A stretch of DNA of 64,000 nt. Source: Lichenicoccus sp964242335. Its GTDB lineage: Bacteria; Pseudomonadota; Alphaproteobacteria; Acetobacterales; Acetobacteraceae. The notes under the pieces are model-generated. The model searched no databases, had not been told where the DNA came from, and saw only the letters and a list, made by a program, of their open reading frames with translations. Shown piece after piece: positions 17,162 through 26,389 of the stretch (position 1 is its first letter; every line of letters begins with the position of its first letter). A program made the position numbers and the translations under genes. Where the stretch lies: NCBI GenBank assembly GCA_964242335.1, contig CAXTAY010000004.1:1-64000 (forward strand). Reading direction: 5' to 3'.

Positions 17162-19771
17162 TCAGGCGGCTGCTTGATGCGACAGGCACTGCTCAAGACT
17201 GGTCAGCAGGGCCTCCCGTTCGAATTTGCGTATGTAGTCGGTGAAGCCCGCATCTCGCCCGGCCTGCACGTCATTGGAGCCGCTCAGGGCGAGCATCGGC
17301 AGGTCGGCCCAGCTTCCGCCTTCGCGGACCTTGCGGGCGAAGCTGTAGCCGTCCATCCCTGGCATCTCGATGTCGGAGACGATCGCGTCGAAGCACCGGC
17401 CGGCCTCGCGCATGGCGAGCGCCTTCTCGGCGTTGCCGGCGGTGGTGACCTCGTATCCAGCGGCCGAAAGGCTGGGGACCAGCAGGTTGCGAAAGAAGTC
17501 GCTGTCCTCGACCACGAGCACCCTGGACCGGCTCCGGCGGGAGGCGGCGGCGGGCTGGAACCAGCTCTGCGACGCCTGCGTCAGCCAGTAGCCGGCATCG
17601 ACGATCTCGGTGGCGCGGGCGCCGATGATCGCGGTGCCGAGCAGGCCGGCGCGATCGCTGGCGATCTCGATCCGCATGTCGTCGCTGACGACGTCCAGGA
17701 TCTCGTCGACCATCAGGCCGATATGCTGGTCGCCGTCGCTGATCACCAGCACCGGCTGGATCTCGCTGGACTGGTTGATGTCGGGGTCGAGCGCCACCAG
17801 TGGCATCAGGCTGCCGCGATACTGCGTCACCAGGCGCGATCCGGTGATCTCCAGCCGGACGCGCGGGATCATCTCCAGTCGGGCGATCAGCGCCAGCGGC
17901 AAGGCCTTCTGTGCGCCGCTGCCGGCGCGCACCAGCAGCAGGTCGCGCCGCTCTTCCTCCGCGGGCGTGCTCTCGACCTGGCGTGCACTGGCGTCGGCAC
18001 CGGCGCCGAGCCCGCTCTCGCGCGCGATCCCGAGCGGGTCCAGGATCATGATCACCGATCCGTCGCCGAGGATGGTATTGCCGCTGAACAGCGGGATGTG
18101 ACGTATCACCGGCGCCACCGGCTTGACGACGATCTCCTCGGTGTCGAACACCTGCTCGACGATCAGGCCGAGGCGGCGGGTGCCGACCGAGACCACGACC
18201 ACGATCTTCTCGGCGGTGCGGGCGCCCTGTGCATCGCCGTCAAGGCGCAGGATGCGCGACATCGAGACCAGCGGCAGCAGCCGGTCGCGCAGCCGCAGCA
18301 CCTGAGCGCCGTCGATCGTCTCCAGCACCATGTCCGGCTGCGCGCCGGGAAGCACGATCTCGACGACGCAGATCTGGGGGATGGCGAAGCGCTCGCCGGC
18401 GGTGCCGACGATCAGCGCCGAGACGATGGCCAGCGTCAGCGGAATCTTGATCAGGAACTGCGAGCCGCGTCCCAGCTTGCTGTGCAGGTCGATGGTGCCG
18501 TTGATGCGCTCGATGTTGGTCTTGACCACGTCCATGCCGACGCCTCGCCCGGAGACGGAGGTCACCGCGGCGGCGGTGGAGAAGCCCGCATGGAAGATGA
18601 AGCGGCGGATCTCGTCCTCGCTCATCCGGCGCAGCCTGTCCTCGCTGACCAGGCCCTGCGAGACGGCACGGGCGCCGATCCGGGCGACATCCATGCCGCG
18701 GCCGTCGTCGCTGATCTCGATGACGACGTGGCCGCCCTCGTGGCGTGCGGCGAGGGTGATGGTGCCGGCCTCGGGCTTGCCGATCTTGCGGCGCTCCGCC
18801 GGCAGCTCCAGGCCGTGATCGGCGCTGTTTCGGATCATGTGGGTGAGCGGATCCTTGATCAGCTCCAGCACCTGTCGGTCGAGCTCGGTCTCCGCACCGC
18901 GCGTCACCAGTTCGATCTTCTTGCCGAGATCGTGCGCGAGGTCGCGCACCAGCCGCGGCAGCGTGTTCCAGGCGGTGCCGATCGGCTGCATGCGCGTCTT
19001 CATCACGCCCTCCTGCAGGTCGGAGGTGAGCTGGGACAGGCGCTGCATCGGCGTGGCGAGGCTGGTCTCCTGGCTGTCGCGTGCCGCGCCGGCTTCCCGA
19101 TGGCCGCTGCGCATGATCTGCAGCAGCTGGTTGCGCGTCAGCACGAGTTCGCTGACCAGCGTCATCAGGTTCTCGAGCATGTCGACGCCGACGCGTATCG
19201 TCTGGCTCCTGCCGGGCGCGTCGGCCTGGACGGCCTCCGGCTGACCGCGATCGGCTGGGGCGGCCACGGCGTCGGTCGGCTCGTCCTGCGTCGGCTCCGG
19301 ATGCGTCGAGGGCGCAGCGGCGAGCGCCCTGGGTGCCCCTTGCAGTGCCCTTGGCGGTGCCGGTGCCGGCGAGGGCGCGACGGGGGCTGTGCTTCGGCCC
19401 TCGGCGAGATCGTTCAGGGCCGCGATCAGCGCGGTGTCGTCGCCGACCGGCTCGTCCAGCCCGCGGTTGAGGGTATCGACGATCATCCGGATCCGGTCGA
19501 TCGCCGCCAGCACCAGGCCGATCCCGTCGGAGTCGATCCGGAGCGCCCGGTTGCGCAGCTTGTCCAGCACGGTTTCCGCCGCGTGTGCCACCTTCTCCAG
19601 CCGGCCGAGCCCGAGGAAGCCGCAGGTGCCCTTGATCGTGTGCACCAGTCGGAAGATCAGGGACAGGGTCTGCTGATCGTCCGGCGCGCGCTCCAGCTTG
19701 ACCAGGGCGAGATCGAGCTCGGAGAGGCTCTCCAGGGTCTCGGTCACAAAATCGGCGAGCAGGTCGTCCAA
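17162..19771 (-). CDS. cheA: Hybrid chemotaxis histidine kinase CheA with two CheW-like domains and a receiver
   Basis: The product has 869 residues. It begins with an HPt domain whose phospho-acceptor is H44 (LVHTIKGTCGFLG). An alanine/proline-rich linker (about 130-190) replaces a recognisable P2 domain. Dimerisation helices (VDMLENLMTLVSELV), the kinase ATPase domain (HMIRNSADHGLE, DDGRGMD, RGVGMDVVK), two successive CheW-like regulatory domains (roughly 440-580 and 595-730) and a C-terminal receiver (about 750-869; VVEDS, SDIEMPGMDG) follow. Fused receivers often act as phosphate sinks. First gene of the cheA-W-Y-B-R operon, which has no flagellar gene nearby. Confidence 0.94.
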   Translation of the reverse strand: MDDLLADFVTETLESLSELDLALVKLERAPDDQQTLSLIFRLVHTIKGTCGFLGLGRLEKVAHAAETVLDKLRNRALRIDSDGIGLVLAAIDRIRMIVDTLNRGLDEPVGDDTALIAALNDLAEGRSTAPVAPSPAPAPPRALQGAPRALAAAPSTHPEPTQDEPTDAVAAPADRGQPEAVQADAPGRSQTIRVGVDMLENLMTLVSELVLTRNQLLQIMRSGHREAGAARDSQETSLATPMQRLSQLTSDLQEGVMKTRMQPIGTAWNTLPRLVRDLAHDLGKKIELVTRGAETELDRQVLELIKDPLTHMIRNSADHGLELPAERRKIGKPEAGTITLAARHEGGHVVIEISDDGRGMDVARIGARAVSQGLVSEDRLRRMSEDEIRRFIFHAGFSTAAAVTSVSGRGVGMDVVKTNIERINGTIDLHSKLGRGSQFLIKIPLTLAIVSALIVGTAGERFAIPQICVVEIVLPGAQPDMVLETIDGAQVLRLRDRLLPLVSMSRILRLDGDAQGARTAEKIVVVVSVGTRRLGLIVEQVFDTEEIVVKPVAPVIRHIPLFSGNTILGDGSVIMILDPLGIARESGLGAGADASARQVESTPAEEERRDLLLVRAGSGAQKALPLALIARLEMIPRVRLEITGSRLVTQYRGSLMPLVALDPDINQSSEIQPVLVISDGDQHIGLMVDEILDVVSDDMRIEIASDRAGLLGTAIIGARATEIVDAGYWLTQASQSWFQPAAASRRSRSRVLVVEDSDFFRNLLVPSLSAAGYEVTTAGNAEKALAMREAGRCFDAIVSDIEMPGMDGYSFARKVREGGSWADLPMLALSGSNDVQAGRDAGFTDYIRKFEREALLTSLEQCLSHQAAA

Positions 19772-19856
19772 GCCGGAGCTCCATGCGTTAGGATGGCGTC
19801 GCGTGTGCCGAGCATCGGCGATGGGATTGAAGATTCCGTAAACGAGGAGGACGCCG

Positions 19857-20042
19857 TTGCAGGAGCCGCCCTACAGGTCGCTGATCGAGCCGGGTCAGTG
19901 GGTCGTGCATCCGGCGCATCCGGAATGGGGCACAGGCCAGGTGCAATCCGCGATCGGCGCCCGGGTGACGATCAACTTCGAGCATCGCGGCAAGATGCTG
20001 ATCAACGCGGCCCTAGTCGATCTCGAGATCGAGCCTTCGTGA
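19857..20042 (+). CDS. DUF3553 family small protein
   Basis: A 61-residue protein with the DUF3553 pattern: IEPGQWVVHPAHPEWGTGQVQ and VTINFEHRGK. The fold is probably a small SH3-like barrel; the function is unknown in the family. TTG start with AGGAGG (19845-19850) 6 bases upstream. It sits 13 bases before moaA on the same strand, so co-transcription is likely. Confidence 0.85.
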   Translation: MQEPPYRSLIEPGQWVVHPAHPEWGTGQVQSAIGARVTINFEHRGKMLINAALVDLEIEPS

Positions 20043-20055
20043 ACGGCAGCCCCCA

Positions 20056-21078
20056 GTGACAGGATCCGTCGAGCCGGTGATCGATCCCTTCGGCCGCCAC
20101 ATCCGCTATCTCCGCGTCTCGGTGACGGATCGTTGCGACATGCGCTGCGTCTACTGCATGGCCGAGGAGATGACGTTCCTGCCGAAGCCGGAGGTGCTGG
20201 ATTTCGAGGAGCTGGAGCGGCTGTGCAACGCCTTCATCGATACCGGCGTCCGTCGCATCCGGATCACCGGCGGTGAGCCGCTGGTGCGGCGCGGGGTGAC
20301 GGAGTTCGTCGCCCGGCTCGGCCGGTCGCTCGGGCGGGGTGCCGACCGGCCCGGTCTCGACGAGCTGACCCTCACCACCAACGGCAGCCGCCTCGCGCAA
20401 CATGCGCAAGGCCTGCGCGACGCCGGCGTGAGGCGGATCAACGTCAGCCTCGACAGCCTCGATGCCGCCCGCTTCGCTTCCATCACCAGGGTCGGGCGCC
20501 TGGAGCGCACCCTGGAGGGCATTCGCGCTGCCCGTGAGGCCGGTCTCGCGGTGCGGATCAACACGGTGGCGATGCGCGACGTGAACGAGGACGAGTTCGA
20601 CGGGCTGATCGCCTGGTGCGGCCGGATCGGCGCCGACCTGTGCCTGATCGAGACCATGCCGATGGGCGATGTCGGCGAGGATCGGACCGATCGCTACCTG
20701 CCGCTGTCGCTGGTGCGCGCCAGGCTGCGCCAGCGCTGGACGCTGCAGGAGATACCCTATCGCACCGGTGGCCCGGCGCGTTACGTCCACGTCGCCGAGA
20801 CCGGGCGCAGGATCGGCTTCATCACGCCGATGACGCACGAGTTCTGCGGCAGCTGCAACCGGGTGCGGCTGAGCTGCACCGGCATGCTGTACATGTGCCT
20901 CGGACAGGACGATGCCGCCGATCTGCGTGCGCCGCTGCGCGCCGGCGTCGACGAGGCGGCGCTGCATCGGGCGATCCGCGAGGCGATCGCGCGCAAGCCG
21001 AGGGGGCACGATTTCATGATCGGTCCTCCCCAGCAGGCTCGCGGGCCGGCGCGGCACATGAGTGCCACCGGCGGGTAG
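20056..21078 (+). CDS. moaA: GTP 3',8-cyclase MoaA
   Basis: Radical-SAM enzyme that opens molybdenum cofactor synthesis by cyclising GTP. The 340-residue product has the radical SAM cysteines in CDMRCVYC, the ITGGEPL SAM-binding motif, the second cluster cysteines in FCGSCNRVRLSC plus MYMCLG-type downstream cysteine, and ends in the required double glycine (ATGG). GTG start. No other moa gene is in the window, so the pathway is dispersed. Confidence 0.95.
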   Translation: MTGSVEPVIDPFGRHIRYLRVSVTDRCDMRCVYCMAEEMTFLPKPEVLDFEELERLCNAFIDTGVRRIRITGGEPLVRRGVTEFVARLGRSLGRGADRPGLDELTLTTNGSRLAQHAQGLRDAGVRRINVSLDSLDAARFASITRVGRLERTLEGIRAAREAGLAVRINTVAMRDVNEDEFDGLIAWCGRIGADLCLIETMPMGDVGEDRTDRYLPLSLVRARLRQRWTLQEIPYRTGGPARYVHVAETGRRIGFITPMTHEFCGSCNRVRLSCTGMLYMCLGQDDAADLRAPLRAGVDEAALHRAIREAIARKPRGHDFMIGPPQQARGPARHMSATGG

Positions 21079-21083
21079 GAGCC

Positions 21084-21269
21084 TCAGTAGTCCGGCGGCG
21101 TCATCATCGGCGGGGCCGGCGTCGCCATCCCCGGTCTGGGGTCGGGGCGGCTCGGCTGCGGCACCGCACTGCCGGCCGAGTTCGTGGTGCAGCCGCCGGC
21201 GAGGGCGAGCAGCGCCAGCATCGCGGCGAGGATGATGGGGGACGGGTGCTGCCCGCGATGCCGGAACAT
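21084..21269 (-). CDS. Small predicted lipoprotein
   Basis: A 61-residue protein with a signal peptide (hydrophobic PIILAAMLALLALAGG) and lipobox AGGC at about residue 27. The mature part is only ~35 residues, rich in proline. Its ATG shares one base with the stop of the upstream methyltransferase, so it is translationally coupled. No family recognised. Convergent with moaA. Confidence 0.65.
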   Translation of the reverse strand: MFRHRGQHPSPIILAAMLALLALAGGCTTNSAGSAVPQPSRPDPRPGMATPAPPMMTPPDY

Positions 21270-22168
21270 CAGCAGGCCGGCGGCTTCGGCGCCGACCCCA
21301 GCAGGCTGTCCGAACGGTCTTCCAGCGCCACCGCGAGCGGGGTCGTGAACTGCCCGGGCCGCAGCGGCTTGGGCTGATCCGGCGAGGGCGCCCAGCCGGT
21401 CATCATCGCCAGGCGCAGCACCGTGCGGTGCGGCAACGGCTCGCCGAGTGCGGCGAGTGCGGAGGCGAACAGGCTGCGGGAGGCGATGCGTCGGTCGCGC
21501 AGCATCACGGCGTTGCCCTCGCCCGCCGCACGCAGGTCGCGCAGCAGCGCCAGCGGGTCGCGGTAGTCCAGCGCGATCTCGTCCGCATCGACCACCGGCA
21601 AGGCGAAGCCGGCGCGCTGCAGCAGGCCGGCGCAGTCGCGCAGCTCGGGGAACGGCGAGACACGCGGCGAGGCGCCCCCGGCCACCTCGATCTCGGCCCG
21701 CAGCAACGCCGTGCGCAGCTCCGACAGCGTCGGGAGCACCGGCACGCTGGCCAGGAACAGCCCATCTGGCTTCAGCGCATGGCGAAGCTGAAGCAGCGCG
21801 CCGGGAAGGTCGTTGATCCAGTGCAGCGACAGGCTGGCCACGATGAGGTCGAAACTGCCGGCGGCGAAGGGAAGCCACTCCTCGTCGACGACCACCGACG
21901 CCCCGCCGGAACGGGTCAGCATCGCCGAAGAGAGGTCGCAGCAGACGGTGTCGATGCCGCGCGCGCGCAGCACCGGCGCCACCGATCCGCGACCTCCGAT
22001 GTCGAGCGCGCGGGTGAAGCGGCGTTTGACGTCGTCGAGCCGGTCGAGCAGCCGCGCGGCGGCGTCGTCGAGGATCTCGGTGACCGAACCGACGGTCGTG
22101 GCGGCGCGGTCGCGGTGCAGACGCACCGCCTCACGGTCGAAGATGACGCTGTCGTCCATCTTCGGCAT
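21269..22168 (-). CDS. SAM-dependent methyltransferase, NDUFAF5/BioC-like
   Basis: About 299 residues starting MPKMDDSVIFDREAV. The IFDREAVRLHRDRAA opening is the signature of the alphaproteobacterial relatives of the mitochondrial complex I assembly factor NDUFAF5. The class I methyltransferase core follows (ALDIGGRG as SAM loop, CDLSSAM, LIVASLSLHWINDLPG). Human NDUFAF5 is an arginine hydroxylase acting on a complex I subunit; whether this one does so is inference. ATG at 22159 is an alternative start. Divergent from comF across about 75 bases. Confidence 0.8.
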   Translation of the reverse strand: MPKMDDSVIFDREAVRLHRDRAATTVGSVTEILDDAAARLLDRLDDVKRRFTRALDIGGRGSVAPVLRARGIDTVCCDLSSAMLTRSGGASVVVDEEWLPFAAGSFDLIVASLSLHWINDLPGALLQLRHALKPDGLFLASVPVLPTLSELRTALLRAEIEVAGGASPRVSPFPELRDCAGLLQRAGFALPVVDADEIALDYRDPLALLRDLRAAGEGNAVMLRDRRIASRSLFASALAALGEPLPHRTVLRLAMMTGWAPSPDQPKPLRPGQFTTPLAVALEDRSDSLLGSAPKPPAC

Positions 22169-22244
22169 GTGCAGGGCCGGCAACAGTTTGCCAAGGGTCG
22201 GTTCGCGATTGCATCGCGGCGGATTACAGCCTATGGTTGTCCCC

Positions 22245-23012
22245 ATGCAACTTACGCGAGACAGAGTGACGGAGCTGGCGAGCTGGAGCGGACGCCTTCT
22301 GCTCGACCTCGTGCTGCCGCCGCAATGTCCGACCTGCGATACGATCGTCGACGAGGCAGGCCGGTTCTGCCCTGCCTGCTTCAAGCGGGCGGACTTTATC
22401 ATCGAGCCGTGCTGCCGGCGATGCGGCGTCGGCTTCGCCAGCAGCGGCGAGGCGGGTCTGGCGCGGGTCTGTCCGGGATGCCTCGAGCAGCCGCCGGTGT
22501 GGGGCCAGGCCCGTGCCGCGTTCAGCTACGACGATTTCTCCAAGCAGATCATCCTGCCGCTGAAATACGCCGACCGCACCGAGAATGCGCGCTTCCTGGC
22601 ACCGCACATGGCCCGCGCCGGGGCTTCGCTGCTGCGCGACGCCGACCTGCTGCTGCCGGTACCGCTGCACCGCCGTCGGCTGTTCAGCCGGCGCTACAAT
22701 CAGGCCGCCCTGCTGGCGCTGGAGATCGGCCGCCTCGCCGGGTGCGAGGTGATGGTGGACGGGCTGGCGCGCATCCGGCCGACGCGGAGCCTCGCCGCCT
22801 GCGCCGCGGCCGAGCGGGCCGACGCCATACGCGGCGCCATCGCCTGCCGCCGGGAGAGGCGAGCGCGGCTCGAAGGCCGCAGGATCGTGCTGGTCGACGA
22901 CGTGCTGACGACCGGATCGACCGCCTCGGCCTGCACGCTGGCGCTGCTGGAGGCGGGCGCTGCGAACGTGGACCTGCTGGTCGCGGCGCGCGCAGCGCGA
23001 GCGGTGCATTGA
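22245..23012 (+). CDS. comF: ComF family amidophosphoribosyltransferase-like protein
   Basis: A 255-residue protein with an N-terminal zinc-ribbon-like region of paired cysteines (PPQCPTCD, RFCPACF, CCRRCG, CPGC) and a phosphoribosyltransferase domain carrying the PRPP loop VLVDDVLTTGST. ComF proteins are linked to DNA uptake and processing. An upstream in-frame ATG at 22233 adds four residues. Leads a unit with glutaredoxin and DUF1178. Confidence 0.9.
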   Translation: MQLTRDRVTELASWSGRLLLDLVLPPQCPTCDTIVDEAGRFCPACFKRADFIIEPCCRRCGVGFASSGEAGLARVCPGCLEQPPVWGQARAAFSYDDFSKQIILPLKYADRTENARFLAPHMARAGASLLRDADLLLPVPLHRRRLFSRRYNQAALLALEIGRLAGCEVMVDGLARIRPTRSLAACAAAERADAIRGAIACRRERRARLEGRRIVLVDDVLTTGSTASACTLALLEAGAANVDLLVAARAARAVH

Positions 23013-23082
23013 CCCTTGCGCCGAGGATCGTTCGTCACAACCCTATGACGATCGAGGCGAGATGGATCACAGGGAGCACGCG

Positions 23083-23343
23083 ATGGCGGACGTCGAGATC
23101 TACACCCAGCCCTACTGTCCGTTCTGCGCGCGTGCGCTGAAGCTGCTGCGGACGAAGGGTGTCGTGTTCCGCGAGATCGAGGCGCCGCAGGGATCCGCCG
23201 AGCGTGCCGAGGCCCGCACGCGATCCGGCGGACGGACCAGCGTGCCGCAGATCTTCATCGGCGAGCGCCATATCGGCGGCTGCGACGACCTGATGGCTCT
23301 CGACTCCCGCGGCGGCCTGGATCCGCTGCTGAAGGCGGCGTGA
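23083..23343 (+). CDS. grxC: Glutaredoxin 3
   Basis: An 86-residue thiol-disulfide oxidoreductase that uses glutathione. It has the dithiol active site CPFC in YTQPYCPFCARA, the TSVPQIFI cis-proline segment and GGCDDL glutathione-binding loop. ATG at 23083 with AGGGAG about 7 bases upstream is preferred over an in-frame ATG at 23062. Confidence 0.94.
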   Translation: MADVEIYTQPYCPFCARALKLLRTKGVVFREIEAPQGSAERAEARTRSGGRTSVPQIFIGERHIGGCDDLMALDSRGGLDPLLKAA

Positions 23344-23352
23344 TCGGCCGGG

Positions 23353-23790
23353 ATGATCCACTACCGGCTCCGTTGCGCTGACGGTCACGAGTTCGAGGGC
23401 TGGTTCCGTGACAGCACGGCGTTCGACGACCAGTCCGATCGCGGCCTGCTGAGCTGTCCGCAATGCGGCGGCACCGAGGTGCGTCGCGGCATGATGGCGC
23501 CGTTCCTCGGCGCGAGCCGCGAGCCCGCGAAGCCTCCGGCGGTTCCGGCCCGCGTGCCGGCGGTGCTCCCGGACCAGCTTCGCGCTGCGCTGCAGCGTAT
23601 GCGCGCCGAGATCGAACGCGGCTGCGACGACGTGGGCGACGGGTTCGCCGACGCCGCGCGCCGGCTGCATCATGGCGAGGACCCGCCGCGCGGCATCTAC
23701 GGCCAGACCAGCGAGACCGAACGCGAGGCGCTCGCCGAGGAAGGCATCGAGGTCATGTGCATCCCCTGGCTGCCGCGTGCGGAGGGCTAG
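23353..23790 (+). CDS. DUF1178 family protein
   Basis: A 145-residue cytosolic protein of unknown function conserved in alphaproteobacteria. The N-terminus MIHYRLRCADGHEFEGWF and a CPQCGG knuckle (about residue 36) are typical; the family has a rubredoxin-like cysteine pattern. The C-terminal half ends in the conserved GIEVMCIPWLP. It starts 9 bases after grxC; the pair is usually adjacent in this group. Confidence 0.88.
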   Translation: MIHYRLRCADGHEFEGWFRDSTAFDDQSDRGLLSCPQCGGTEVRRGMMAPFLGASREPAKPPAVPARVPAVLPDQLRAALQRMRAEIERGCDDVGDGFADAARRLHHGEDPPRGIYGQTSETEREALAEEGIEVMCIPWLPRAEG

Positions 23791-24244
23791 GCGGCGCATC
23801 GTCGGGTCGGCGCTGATCCTGCTGGGATTGCTGGCGGCTGCGGCATCGACCGTTCGGGCCGCGGGGCTGCCGCCCGCGCCGGTCGGCCGCTGGCTGAGCC
23901 AGGATCATGACGGCGTGTTCGAGATCGCCGCCTGCGGCCAGACGCTGTGCGGGCGGCTCATCGGCATGCGCTACCAGGGCGACATGCCGACCGACAAGGC
24001 CGGTCATCCGCAATGCGGCCTGATGATGCTGACCGGCTTCCTGCGCCAGCAGGACGACCCGGCGCGCTGGGCCGGCAAGATCCTGGATCCGGAGAAGGGC
24101 CGCACCTACCACGCGGTGATCTGGTCGCCCGAGCCGGGCCTGCTCAACCTGCGCGGCTACCTGCTGCTGCCGCTGTTCGGCGAGACGCAGCGATGGACGC
24201 GCTACGACGGCTCGATCGGCGCCGCCTGCCGCCTGCCGGGCTGA
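23777..24244 (+). CDS. DUF2147 family exported protein
   Basis: About 155 residues. The N-terminus is arginine-rich then hydrophobic (GSALILLGLLAAAAS) with an AxA-type cleavage site near VRAAG, so it is probably periplasmic. DUF2147 features include GRWLSQDHDGVFEIAACG, LCGRLIG and a C-terminal QRWTRYD. The GTG start at 23777 overlaps the end of the DUF1178 gene by 14 bases; no strong ribosome binding site is visible. Function unknown. Confidence 0.8.
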   Translation: MRRARRRIVGSALILLGLLAAAASTVRAAGLPPAPVGRWLSQDHDGVFEIAACGQTLCGRLIGMRYQGDMPTDKAGHPQCGLMMLTGFLRQQDDPARWAGKILDPEKGRTYHAVIWSPEPGLLNLRGYLLLPLFGETQRWTRYDGSIGAACRLPG

Positions 24245-24253
24245 CCCGCGGGG

Positions 24254-25018
24254 TCAGCGGCTCTCGATCAGGGCAATATAGTTCACCGACGTGTCGCGGC
24301 TCTCGCGCCAGCCATCCGCCCGCAGCGTCATCCCGGCGGTCTCCGCCACGCGCAGGCCAGCGTGCGCGGCATGACGGCCAAGCTCCGCCGGTGTCACGAA
24401 GTTGCGCCAGTCATGGGTCCCGATCGGCAGCAGCCGCAGCACGTACTCGGCACCGAGCTTCGCCATCGCCAGCGAACGCCAGGTGCGGTTGAGGGTGGAG
24501 AGCACGATCACGCCGCCCGGTACCAGCAGCTGCCCGAGCAGGGCGAGGAAGGCTTCCGGGTCCGGCACGTGCTCGATCACCTCGAGTGCGATCACCGCGT
24601 CGAACCGGGCGGCCTCGTGCAGCAGCGTCTCGGCGCTGCCGCAGCGATAGGCGAGGTCGAGCGCCGGCCGGCCGGCGGCGGTGGTCATACGGTGCGCTTC
24701 GGCGGCGGCGATCGCGTCGGCGGACGCGTCCACGCCGAGCACCGAATGACCGCGCGCCGCCAGCGCCTCGCTGGCGATGCCGGCGCCGCAGCCGAGATCG
24801 AGCAGCCGCAGCCGCGTCCCTGCCGCGCCACGCGGCAGCCGGCCGAGCTGCCGGTCGATCCAGCGCACGCGCAGCGGGTTCATCCGGTGCAGCGGCCGCA
24901 TCGGCCCGTCCGCGTCCCACCATCGCCCGGCCAGCGCGCCGAAGCGGGCGATCTCGTCGGGCGAGACGGATGCCGGCGCGCCTAGGTCGGGGGCCGGTCG
25001 TGCTGGAACTGGTTGCAT
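24254..25018 (-). CDS. ubiG: Ubiquinone biosynthesis O-methyltransferase
   Basis: Performs the two O-methylations of ubiquinone synthesis with SAM. The 254-residue product has RFGALAGRWWDADGPMRPLHRMNP, the UbiG/Coq3 signature, and LLDLGCGAG as SAM loop, then ALEVIEHVPDP. ATG at 25018 follows GGGGCGG; the frame stays open upstream but without family similarity. It lies convergent to the DUF2147 gene and divergent from lysC. Confidence 0.94.
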   Translation of the reverse strand: MQPVPARPAPDLGAPASVSPDEIARFGALAGRWWDADGPMRPLHRMNPLRVRWIDRQLGRLPRGAAGTRLRLLDLGCGAGIASEALAARGHSVLGVDASADAIAAAEAHRMTTAAGRPALDLAYRCGSAETLLHEAARFDAVIALEVIEHVPDPEAFLALLGQLLVPGGVIVLSTLNRTWRSLAMAKLGAEYVLRLLPIGTHDWRNFVTPAELGRHAAHAGLRVAETAGMTLRADGWRESRDTSVNYIALIESR

Positions 25019-25149
25019 GTTGCCGCCCCGTTGAGACGAAGCTATGTGACCCGCCTGCCGCGCACCTGCAATGTCCGGCGCCGCTTGGAGTCCGTGATCA
25101 TGGACCGGCCCCGCTCGGGCCGGCTTGCACGTGGAAGGCACCACGCCTG

Positions 25150-26388
25150 ATGGCTCGTATCGTGATGAAGTTCGGCGGCACCTCGGTCGCCGACCTGGAC
25201 CGGATCCGCAGCGTGGCGGCGCGCGTCGCACGCCAGGTCGAGCGCGGCGACGAGGTCGCGGTCGTGGTCTCGGCGATGTCCGGCGTGACCAACCAGCTGG
25301 TCGGCTACTGCCAGGCGCTTTCGCCGCTGCACGATGCGCGCGAATACGACACCGTGGTGTCGACCGGCGAGCAGGTGACCAGCGGGCTGCTGGCGATCGC
25401 GCTGCAGGATCTCGGCATCGAGGCGCGATCCTGGCAGGGCTGGCAGATCCCGCTGCGCACCGACGACGCCCACGGCAAGGCGCGGATCGAGAGCGTTGCC
25501 GGCGACACCCTGATCGCGCGGATGCGGGTGGGGCAGGTGCCGATCCTGGCCGGCTTCCAGGGGGTCGGGCCGAACGGGCGCGTAACCACGCTGGGGCGCG
25601 GCGGCTCGGACACCTCGGCGGTGGCGCTGGCAGCGGCGGTGGGTGCGGACCGCTGCGACATCTATACCGACGTGGACGGGATCTACACCACCGACCCGCG
25701 CATCGTCGCCAAGGCTCGCAAGCTCGACAGAATAACGTATGAGGAGATGCTGGAGCTGGCCTCGGTGGGTGCCAAGGTGCTGCAGACCCGCAGCGTCGAG
25801 CTGGCGATGAAGCAGCGGGTCCGGGTGCAGGTGCTGTCCAGCTTCTCGGGTCTTGGACCGCCCGAGGAGGGTCATCTGCCCGGAACCCTGGTGGTGGACG
25901 AGGACGAGATCGTGGAACAGGAAATGGTCGCCGGCATCGCCTACTCGCGCGACGAGGCCAAGATCACCGTGCGCCGGGTGCCGGATCGACCGGGTGTCGC
26001 GGCCGCGGTGTTCGGCCCGCTGGCCGAGGCCAACGTGAACGTCGACATGATCGTCCAGAGCACGGGTGCCGACGGCACCACGGACATGACCTTCACCGCC
26101 GGCAAGAGCGACCTCGCGCGCGCGATCAAGGTGCTGGAGGAGGCACGTCACGACATACAGTACGGCGAGCTGCTGACCGACTCCGAGGTGGTCAAGATCA
26201 GCGTGGTGGGCGTGGGGATGCGCAGCCATGTCGGTGTCGCCAACACCATGTTCCGGACCCTGTCGGACCGCTCGATCAACATCCAGGTGATATCGACCAG
26301 CGAGATCAAGGTGAGCGTTCTGATCGGCATCGAGTACACTGAGCTGGCGGTGCGGGCCCTGCACGGCGCCTATGGCCTCGATGGGTGA
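25150..26388 (+). CDS. lysC: Aspartate kinase
   Basis: Phosphorylates aspartate, the committed step towards lysine, threonine and methionine. The 412-residue product has the KFGGTS kinase motif at residue 7, VVSAMSG, GRGGSDTSA, TDVDGIYTTDPR, and two C-terminal ACT domains (about 265-410; VRRVPDRPGVAAAVF) for feedback control by end-product amino acids. No lysine riboswitch is seen in the 131 bases upstream. Confidence 0.96.
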   Translation: MARIVMKFGGTSVADLDRIRSVAARVARQVERGDEVAVVVSAMSGVTNQLVGYCQALSPLHDAREYDTVVSTGEQVTSGLLAIALQDLGIEARSWQGWQIPLRTDDAHGKARIESVAGDTLIARMRVGQVPILAGFQGVGPNGRVTTLGRGGSDTSAVALAAAVGADRCDIYTDVDGIYTTDPRIVAKARKLDRITYEEMLELASVGAKVLQTRSVELAMKQRVRVQVLSSFSGLGPPEEGHLPGTLVVDEDEIVEQEMVAGIAYSRDEAKITVRRVPDRPGVAAAVFGPLAEANVNVDMIVQSTGADGTTDMTFTAGKSDLARAIKVLEEARHDIQYGELLTDSEVVKISVVGVGMRSHVGVANTMFRTLSDRSINIQVISTSEIKVSVLIGIEYTELAVRALHGAYGLDG

Positions 26389-26389
26389 G

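Noticed and set aside
16892..20059. 1055-codon open frame opposite cheA
   Set aside because: It covers cheA and the spacer antisense, reads as repetitive H/D/Q/R sequence and has no credible start.
25019..25149. Lysine riboswitch before lysC
   Set aside because: The leader is too short and shows none of the conserved lysine-aptamer elements; feedback control through the ACT domains is sufficient.
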